64,000 nt of DNA, from contig JAXIVH010000002.1 of NCBI GenBank assembly GCA_036785325.1, positions 540,001-604,000 of the forward strand, read 5' to 3'. A model generated the notes under the pieces. The model was not told where the DNA came from and searched no databases. It was given only the letters and a program-made list of their open reading frames with translations. How positions within the stretch are numbered: the stretch's first letter is position 1; every line of letters begins with the position of its first letter. Below are positions 56,947 to 64,000 of this stretch, piece after piece. Source of the stretch: Urophycis tenuis (taxonomy: Eukaryota; Chordata; Actinopteri; Gadiformes; Phycidae). A program made the translations under genes and the position numbers.

Positions 56947-57331
56947 CAGTACTTTTACATGCAGCAAGAAATTCAAATTTCTGATCGGATCAGATAATGA
57001 CATGCGTAAGACCGGATCACTTGTCCCAGTATACTTGCCGTTCAGAGAATCGGATTAACAGCCGGAGCATGGCTGACTCCGGACGCTATGTGGCGCTGCG
57101 CATGTGCAGAATGGCGCTGCGCATGCGCAGAATGCAAAATCCGATTCAGATCCGATTGCTGAGTATACATGCCGTTAAAAGTCCGACCATGAACGAATTA
57201 TCTAGGCGTTGTTATCCGATTTTGAGATGTCAGAAGTAGGTCGGATTAAGGTGTTTACATGCACTTTAAAAGTCCGAACGATGTCTTATACGATTAGAAA
57301 TTCGAATTTCTTGCTGCATGTAAACGTACTG
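56947..57331. mobile_element. 385-bp MITE with cagtac...gtactg inverted ends (intron 27)
   Basis: The left ttacatgcagcaagaaattc is inverted at the right (gaatttcttgctgcatgtaa), extending to about 43 bp with mismatches. Inside, gcgctgcgcatg occurs twice in tandem. GA runs flank both sides. No clear target duplication is seen. Confidence 0.75.
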
Positions 57332-57365
57332 CGTAAGAGAGAGAGAGAGACAGAGTCAGAGAGAA

Positions 57366-57418
57366 CACTTGGCGATGAGTGGGGTAGGGGTAATTGCTTC
57401 ACCGGGGTCTTCAGGTGG
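57366..57418 (+). repeat. 53-bp direct repeat, copy B
   Basis: cacttggcgatgagtggggt to tcttcaggtgg; it adjoins the 3' UTR of the Hero-like LINE. Confidence 0.9.
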
Positions 57419-57419
57419 T

Positions 57420-58733
57420 CACCCTGCTTCACTGATGTTTCGTTGATAAGCCCACGACATCTCCACAGGGCTCAACGGCGACACCTGATGTCCTAGGTCT
57501 GCCCCCCTCAGCATTTACCCCCTGATGGTCACTTTGCAGCCCAGTTGGGGTCTTCCCTCTTGATCCACAGCCAGCTGCTGCCTCGCTCGGCAGCCTCTGA
57601 CAAAGATCTGATGGCCTGTTGAAAGGCCTGACCTCGCACTCCCATCCCCTTCAGAAGCTTGACTGTGGACGTGGCAACAAAGCCTCTGCATCCGACCTCA
57701 ACAGGAAGCACATGGGCTCACCAGCCATGTTGTTCTGCCTCTGCTGCTATGTCTGAGTACTTCAGGCGTTTGCGTTCATATGCTTCATTGACTGCAGTCT
57801 CCCATGGTACAGTCAGTTCTACAATGAAAAGCGATTTCTGCAAGGTTGACCACAAGACCAGGTCTGGCCTGAGATTAATTGTGATGATCTCAGGCGGAAA
57901 GACGAGCTTCTGTTTTAGATCAACCTGCATTTTCCAATCCCGGGCATTGTCCAGGAAGGTCGGTTCCACTCTAGCAGATGTTTTTGCTGGGAGTTGTCCT
58001 GCTCTTATGAAAGGGGTGGTGTTCAGATATCCGGATGCTGACGGAGGAAGGGCATTGTTGGTAGATCTTCTTCCTTCCATAGTGATTGCCAGTTATCATA
58101 GGACCTGGTTGTGTCTCCAGGTGTAGCGGCCTTGGGACAAACTGCTTTTGCAGCCGGTGAGAATGTGCCTGAGTGCTGCAGGGGTTTGGCAGAGAGCACA
58201 TGTTGGATCCTCCGAGCCACTGGTTTAGGTTCTTGGGTAAGGGAAGAACATCGTAGATGGCTCTGATGATGAAGCTGAGTCGGCTTCCTTCCATCTCCCA
58301 AAGATCCCTCCATGTGAGCTTACGATGTTCTAGGTTTTCCCAGCCAGTCCATTGGCCTTGTTTGGACTGCGAGACTGCCTTTGGACATCTTGCTGCCTCT
58401 TCCTGCTGTCAGACCTCAGCCACCACCAACTTTCTCCTCTGGGTTGATGTCACCTTGTGCCATGTGGGTCGGCTTGTTCCGAGTCCAAACCCACCTCTTC
58501 CATGCTGTGCCTGTCCTACAATGTCTCCATGTCTGAGAGCAGATTTTGCTTGCTCTACAGCCTCAGTTGGGATCCATTTCCTGCCAGTTGCCAGTATAGG
58601 GGCAGCCGCTCGGATCGCGTCAGCTTGAGACTCCGTCAGGGTCATGTTCAGCCTCACTTTGGTGCATTTGTACTCCTCTGTGAGGCTAGAGACAGGCAGT
58701 TCCAGGGCCCCATGCCCGTACAAGCTGATATTG
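57420..58733 (-). mobile_element. R2-superfamily (Hero-like) LINE, 3' part with restriction-like endonuclease
   Basis: The minus strand resumes at SLYGHGALELPVSSLTEEYK and LATGRKWIPTEAVEQAKSAL. A cysteine/histidine segment near 58200 follows. 58080-57718 reads INLRPDLVLWSTLQKSLFIV, then ELTVPWE, matching the PD...E core of restriction-like endonucleases in R2-type LINEs. The C-terminus GSSWLWIKREDPNWAAK stops at 57529. The 3' UTR follows, and its last 53 bp recur at 56599. Confidence 0.8.
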
Positions 58734-61649
58734 ATAGATAGATAGAATCTTTATTGTCATTGTACAACAGTATAAAAATACGGTGGCACAACGAAATTGA
58801 GGCACAGCTCTCCCTTCAGTGCAAAAAGATAAATATTAAATAATAAATAACTAAAACAAGGCATGCACATACCAACATACCAACAAACAGTCAAAAAAGG
58901 GACACTATATACAAATTATAAAGTAAGACTGTGATGAAATCAAGCGTATGAAATATTGCACTTAAATATTAAATAATAAATAACTAAAACAAGGCATGCA
59001 CATACCAACATACCAACAAACAGTCAAAAAAGGGACACTATATACAAATTATAAAGTAAGACTGTGATGAAATCAAGCGTATGAAATATTGCACTTTTGT
59101 TTTGGAAAAAAAAAGTGTATTGCACATGTTCTCTATAAATGTGGAATGTCATGGTTGAAATAACACGATTGTGTCAGTTATTGTTTAACAGGGCTATGGC
59201 CCTGTTGTAGAAACTGTCTCTGAGTCTGTTTGTCCGTGTTTTCAGCATCCTGAAACGTCTGCCTGAGGGCAGCAGCTGGAACACCCGGTGTCCTGGGTGC
59301 GAGCTGTCTTTCAGGATGCTGCGTGCCTTTCTCAGGCAGCGGGTGTTATGAAGGTCCTGTAGGGAGGGGAGAGGATGACCGATGATCTCTTTGGCGGTGT
59401 TAATGACCCTTTGTAGTTCCTTTATGTGTACCGTGGTGCAGCTGGAAAACCATGCACACAAACAATATGTCAGCACACTCTCTATGGAGCAGCGGTAGAA
59501 GACAGTCAGCAGCTCTCTCTTTAAGTTGATCTTTTTAAGGATCCTCAGAAAGTGGAGCCGCTGTTGGGCTTTCTTCACGACCGCTGTGGTGTTGGAGCTC
59601 CATTTGAGGTCCGCGTCCATGTGCACACCCAGGAACTTGAAACTGTGCACCCTCTCCACAGACTCCCCCTTTATGCGGATGGGCTGCAGGTCAGTCTTCC
59701 TCCTCCTGTGGTCCACAATCATCTCCTTTGTTTTAGAGGTGTTGAGGACCAAGTTGTTGTCGTCACACCACTCCACCAACCTCTGGACCCCCTCCCTGTA
59801 GGCAGTCTCGTCACCACCAGAGATTAGTCCCACTAAGGTGGTGTCGTCCGCAAATTTAACCATGGTGTTGTCTGGGTGGGTGCTGACACAGTCATGGGTG
59901 TACAGAGTGTAGAGCAGCGGACTCAGGACACAGCCCTCTGGGGAGCCGATGTTGAGGCTGAGGGCTGTGGAGAGATGGGGCCCAACTCTGACTCTCTGTA
60001 CACGGTTGGAGAGGAAGTCTGTAATCCAGCAGCAGGTGGTGACTGGGAGTCCGATGTCCAGCAGTTTTTCTGTCAGTCTGACCGGGAGTATGGTATTAAA
60101 GGCAGAGCTAAAGTCAACAAAGAGCAGTCTGGCATAGCGTCCCTGTTGTTCCAGATGGGAGATGGTGGTGTGGAGCACTGTGCAGATAGCATCCTCTGTT
60201 GATCTGTTCGCTCTGTATGCAAATTGAAGTGGGTCGAATGTGGGTGGGAGGCAGGACGTGATGTGACGGACCAGTTTCTCGAAACACTTCATGACCACAG
60301 GTGTCAGAGCAACTGGTCTGTAGTCGTTAAGACTGTTGATGGTGGTCTTTTTAGGCAGCGGGACGATTGTGGCCGACTTCAGGCATGGTGGGATGAAGGA
60401 CTGGGACAGTGACTCGTTAAAGATCCTGGTGAAAGATCCTCCAGCTGGTCTGCACATTCTCTGAGGATCCTCCCGGTCACTCCATCTGGTCCGGCAGCCT
60501 TCCTAGGATTCACTACCCTCAGTGTGCACCTCATGTCATGTTCCTGCACCTTGAGGCTGGAGCTGTTGCAGTTCAGTGGACGAGCTGTGGCTGCGGCTGC
60601 CTCGTACCCTTCCACCTCGAAGCGTGCGAAGAAGTGGTTAAGCTCCTCCGCTAGCCTCGCGTCACCCTCTGCCGTCGTGGTGCTGCTGGACTTGAAGTTG
60701 GTGAGGTGCTGGAGTCCCTGCCACACCTGGCGCGTGTTGTTCTCGGTGAAGTGATCCTCCACCCTCCTCCTGTAGGCTGTTTTGGCGTCGCTGATGCTTC
60801 TCTTCAGGCTGGCTCTGGCTGTGCTGTACTGCACTCCATCCCCAGACCTGAGGGCGTCATCACGTTGCCTCAGCAGTGTCTTGACCTCTTTCGTCATCCA
60901 GGGTTTCTGGTTCGAAAATACCCGGAGACGTTTGTCAACAGTGACGCTATCCACACAGAAGTTGATGTAGGAGAGCACAGATGAGGTGTACTCCTCTAAG
61001 TCCTGGTGTTCAAACACACTCCAATCTGTGCTCTCAAAACAGTCCTGCAGCTGGTGTAGTGCACCCGCTGGCCATGTTTTCACTGTTTTTGTGGTTGGGG
61101 GGGCTCTCCTCCGGAGGGGGGTGTACGCAGGGATCAGCAGCATGGACATATGATCTGACAGACCCAGATGTGGTAGTGGTCTTGCTCTATAGCCTCTCTG
61201 AATGTTGCTATAGACTTTGTCCAGCGTGTTTGGACCCCTTTTTGCACATTTAACATGCTGATGGAGTTTAGGGAGCAGTGACTTCAATTCAGCATGGTTA
61301 AAGTCCCCTGCTATGATGTGCACTGTGTCAGGGTGAGAGCTTTGCTGGTTGCTAACTGCTCTGTGTAGCTCCCCCAGACCTATGTTAGCATTAGCGTCGG
61401 GTGGGATGTATACGGCTGTTACCATGACAACGGTAACCTCACGGGGTAGATAGACGGGTCTGCATCTCACAGTCAAATATTCCAAGTCCGGGGAACAATG
61501 TCTGTCTACAGTCTCTACATTTCTGCACCAGCTGTCGTTGGTAAAGATGCACAACCCTCCCCCTCTGCTCTTACCGGAGTCGCTGTTCCTGTCGTGGCGA
61601 TGGACTGTGCGACCTGCTAGCTCGATAGCTGAGTCCGGCATGGATATGG
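58734..61649 (-). mobile_element. Jockey-superfamily (CR1/L2-type) LINE inserted into a Hero-like LINE
   Basis: The minus strand holds an endonuclease plus start of reverse transcriptase (61674-60379) and the rest of the reverse transcriptase (60457-59174). It ends in a gacaataaagattctatc tail with TATC repeats. The bases tattg flank it at 58729-58733 and 61650-61654, a possible target duplication. It is 5'-truncated at the front of the endonuclease. Confidence 0.85.
59174..61649 (-). pseudogene. LINE ORF2: APE-type endonuclease and reverse transcriptase, one frameshift
   Basis: The first part carries endonuclease motifs: RTVHRHDRNSDSGKSRGGGL, VTAVYIPPDAN, IIAGDFNHAELKSLLPKL and GLSDHMSMLLIP. 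The linker RKAAGPDGVTGRILRECADQ opens the reverse transcriptase. One frameshift near 60445 moves to a second frame, which runs 427 codons. That frame has ATIVPLPKK, NDYRPVALTPVVMKCFEKLV, LFVDFSSAFNTILP, GSPEGCVLSPLLYTLYTHDC and the catalytic VKFADDTTLVGLI. Its C-terminus is LPSGRRFRMLKTRTNRLRDS. With only one break and an intact FADD this is a young copy, but 5' truncation removes the start, so it is not a working element. Confidence 0.85.
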
Positions 61650-64000
61650 TATTGCTGAGGCCGGGGAAGACCAAGCCACTTCTTGATGTAAGAGCTGACT
61701 GTCCTCTCCAGCTTCTCGACTTTGGTCATGGGGATCTCATAGACTGTTAAAGGCCACATCAGGCAGGGGAGCAATCCAAACTGCAGACACCACAGTTTCA
61801 ACTTGCCAGGAAGCAAGGTCCTTCGATGCTGGTAAGGCCTTTGATGGTTTCTTCCCTCAGCTGATCGCTCTGGTCTTTGAGAGCAATCAGCTGAGGGAAA
61901 GAGTCTTTAAGGTTCTCGTTGTACCAGCGCCCTAGGCTCTTAACGGGTAGCTTTGACACCAATGGAATGGGTATATCCTTGATGTAGAACCTCTGGTCCA
62001 CAACTTTTCCTCGAACGATGGATATGCTCCTGGATTTGCTGGGTTTCAGCTTCATCCTTGCCCATGTGATGTTGTTATGAAGCTTCTCTAACAGCCGTTT
62101 CATGCATGCAATGGTGGATGTTAAGGTGGTCATGTCATCCATGTAGGCGCGAATGGGCGGTAGACGCTGTCCACAATGCAGACGTTCACCTCCTACAACC
62201 CACTTGGACACTCGCTCACTTCCATTGCCATGGTGAAGGCTAGTGGGGAGATGGTACAGCCTGCGATTATTCCTATTTCCAGTGACTGCCATGATGTTGT
62301 GTATTCTGTTGTTTTGACACAGAATTGCAGGTCTTGGAAGTAGTTTTTGACAAGGTTATGTTATTTGGGATGTGGAAGAAGTTGAAGGCTGTCCAGATGA
62401 GGGAATGAGGGACAGATCCAAAAGCATTGGCTAGGTCCAGGAATAAGATGTGCAGGTCTCTCCCTTCCCTTTTGGCGGATTGGAGTTGGTGCCATATCAT
62501 GCTTTTGTGTTCTAAGCATCCTGAGAAACCGGGTATGCCCGCTTTCTGGACCGATGTGTCAATCAAGTTGTTTTGTTTCAGGTAGGTTGTCATCCTTTGA
62601 GCAACAATGCTAAAGAATTCCTTCCCTTCGACATTCAACAGATTAATCTGTCGGAATTGGTCGATGTTTGAGGGATTACCACTCCCCCCGCTCTCCACCA
62701 AGCTTTTGGGATGGTCTGTGTCTTCCATGCCACCTTCATTTGTCTCCACAAAAAGCGCAAGCCACCTGGGGAATTTTTATACAGCCGGTATGGAACTCCA
62801 TTCGGTCCTGGAGCTGAAGCTGCCCTTGCCTTCCTTACTGCTTTCTCGACCTCACTCCATCTTGGGGGACTGTCGTCCAGCTGGTGTTCTGGTTGAGGCA
62901 GTGGTGGCATGTCTGGTGGTAATTTCCTCTGTTCCAGTCTGTGGCTGTCTGTGTAAGTCATTTTCAGGTGGTCTTCCAATTCCCTCTTTGGCACTTTCAG
63001 TGACCCGCTCTTTTCCTTTGTGAAGAGTCCTTTCACAAATCTGAAGGGATCCTTATAGAAGGATGTTCTGAGCCTGAGATTTTCTGCTCTCCGCAAACTT
63101 CCCAGGCGTCCCAGGTCTGCTTGCAGGAGGTTGATGCCTGCTTTTTCCTCCTATGATGATCTCTTCCACTGCGTCCTCAAGTCCCTTCTCTCCCTTACAA
63201 GATTTTCAATTTGTTGCTGCCTTCTGGGCTTGGGCAGGTTTGTTGGTTTCACATGCTTCTGTTCCATCTTTTACATTACGAACCTTTCTGCTCCCTAGGA
63301 GTGGATCAGATCACCCCTTTTCTCCAGTTTCTTCTCCACTGTTCCTTTGATCCCGCCCAGGATCTTGATTAGGTCGCTGCCCACTCTTTCTTGCTGTTGG
63401 ACTTGAGCCACTTCACTTGAGGTCTGTGGCCTTGGATGTTTTTCTCCAAGTGACGCAATTGTCTTGGTTCCAGGTTCTCCGATGTTGAGCTTGAATTACT
63501 GTCAGTCACTGGGGTACTGATGCTCGGTGGACTGTGGGTTAAATCCTGCCGCTGAGCTTCACTCGCCTGACTTGACCTTTTTCCTAAAAGATAACGATCA
63601 ATGCGAGGTCCCGGACTCAGGTTCTTCAAGCACTTCATCCGCCCTTGGTGTATTTTTAGACCTCTGATGGTTGTTACCTTGGACCAGCCACAGGTGCATA
63701 CTTGGAGCTTTTGTCCTTCAGCTGATGTTGCTTGTTTTGTGCTGATTTTCTGATTCGTCGTCGTGTTCATTCCAAGGTCATTTACCGGGTTGTCAGCCGA
63801 TGAGTCATCTTCCGCCCCCGCTCTTGCAGACTCTAGGGGTGTTTTTCTCTTTGAATTCTTTGTAGCAATGAGGGGTGGCTCTTGTTCACTTATCAAGGCG
63901 ACGGAGCCTGCTATCATGGATAGCTAGTCCATGACAGCCCTGTTGGGGTCTTTTCCTCCTGTCAGCTGTCTTTCCACGCCGTCACATGGTCTTTCCCTAG
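61650..64000 (-). mobile_element. R2-superfamily (Hero-like) LINE, 5' part
   Basis: Minus-strand fragments run in order: 63917-63369 (zinc finger, see below), then 63096-62635 with SEVEKAVRKARAASAPGPNG and VPYRLYK, then 62749-62273 with LLNVEGKEFFSIVAQRM, LFLDLANAFGSVPHSLIW. Then come 62292-61798 with YMDDMTTLTSTIACMKRLLE and 61816-61650 with LERTVSSYIKKWLGLP. Several frameshifts separate them. The element continues at 58733-57420 after the inserted LINE, and its 5' end may lie just past 64000. Confidence 0.8.
63369..63917 (-). pseudogene. N-terminal zinc-finger part of the Hero-like LINE protein
   Basis: It is a 182-codon stretch with VCTCGWSKVTTIRGLKIHQG, then RMKC, a C2HC/C2H2-type finger expected to bind the DNA target in R2-type LINEs. 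It ends in a basic segment (HRPQVKWLKSNSKKEWAAT). A stop follows, so the link to the reverse transcriptase is broken here. Confidence 0.65.

Noticed and set aside
56692..57058. Open frames of Ser-Leu or Arg-Glu repeats in intron 27
   Set aside because: They are translations of GA-rich repeat sequence.
57659..58126. 155-codon plus-strand frame
   Set aside because: It is antisense to the restriction-like endonuclease part of the Hero-like LINE.

Overview
The window is vertebrate nuclear DNA, most likely from a ray-finned (teleost) fish. It has GT-AG introns, long CA, CT and ATT microsatellites, and a fish-type repeat load: tRNA-derived SINEs, Jockey-superfamily and R2-superfamily LINEs, Tc1-like and hAT transposons and MITEs. 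The species cannot be named from this evidence. I found no bacterial-type operon, CRISPR array or rRNA.

One cellular gene dominates: the plus-strand orthologue of ANKRD28, a putative ankyrin-repeat regulatory subunit of protein phosphatase 6. Twenty-seven coding exons can be read from 15796 to 56339. All introns are GT-AG and the phase is kept throughout, giving 958 codons plus one base. The last exons, which carry the C-terminal tail, lie beyond 64000.

Layout. 1-15585 is upstream intergenic DNA with microsatellites, two minisatellites, SINE pieces and a 3.2 kb DNA transposon with inverted terminal repeats of about 260 bp (10610-13783). That transposon holds a decayed gene with a PIN/XPG-like segment and a cysteine-rich CXC segment. 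15586-23049 holds the promoter side and exons 1-5. Intron 5 starts inside a 27-copy, 40-bp minisatellite. Introns 6 and 7 hold an inverted partner of a repeat at 597-989, a TIR element containing a 246-bp copy of intron 6 sequence, and a stack of nested hAT-like elements. Introns 7, 8 and 16 share one TIR transposon family, here called X. Intron 16 also has an ISL2EU-like element, a split Tc1-like element and a LINE. Intron 27 (56340 to the end) holds an R2-superfamily (Hero-like) LINE split by a younger Jockey-superfamily LINE.

The best candidate for an undescribed system is family X. The copy in intron 8 (about 38470-44182) carries a multi-exon, DDE-like transposase relic. Three short copies in the neighbouring introns lack that interior. 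Their junction matches a deletion of about 4 kb at a short homology in the long copy. The window therefore appears to hold both a gene-bearing relic and the MITE-like derivatives of one family. The long-TIR transposon at 10610-13783 is the second candidate. Both protein-coding elements are broken by stops and frameshifts in this copy.
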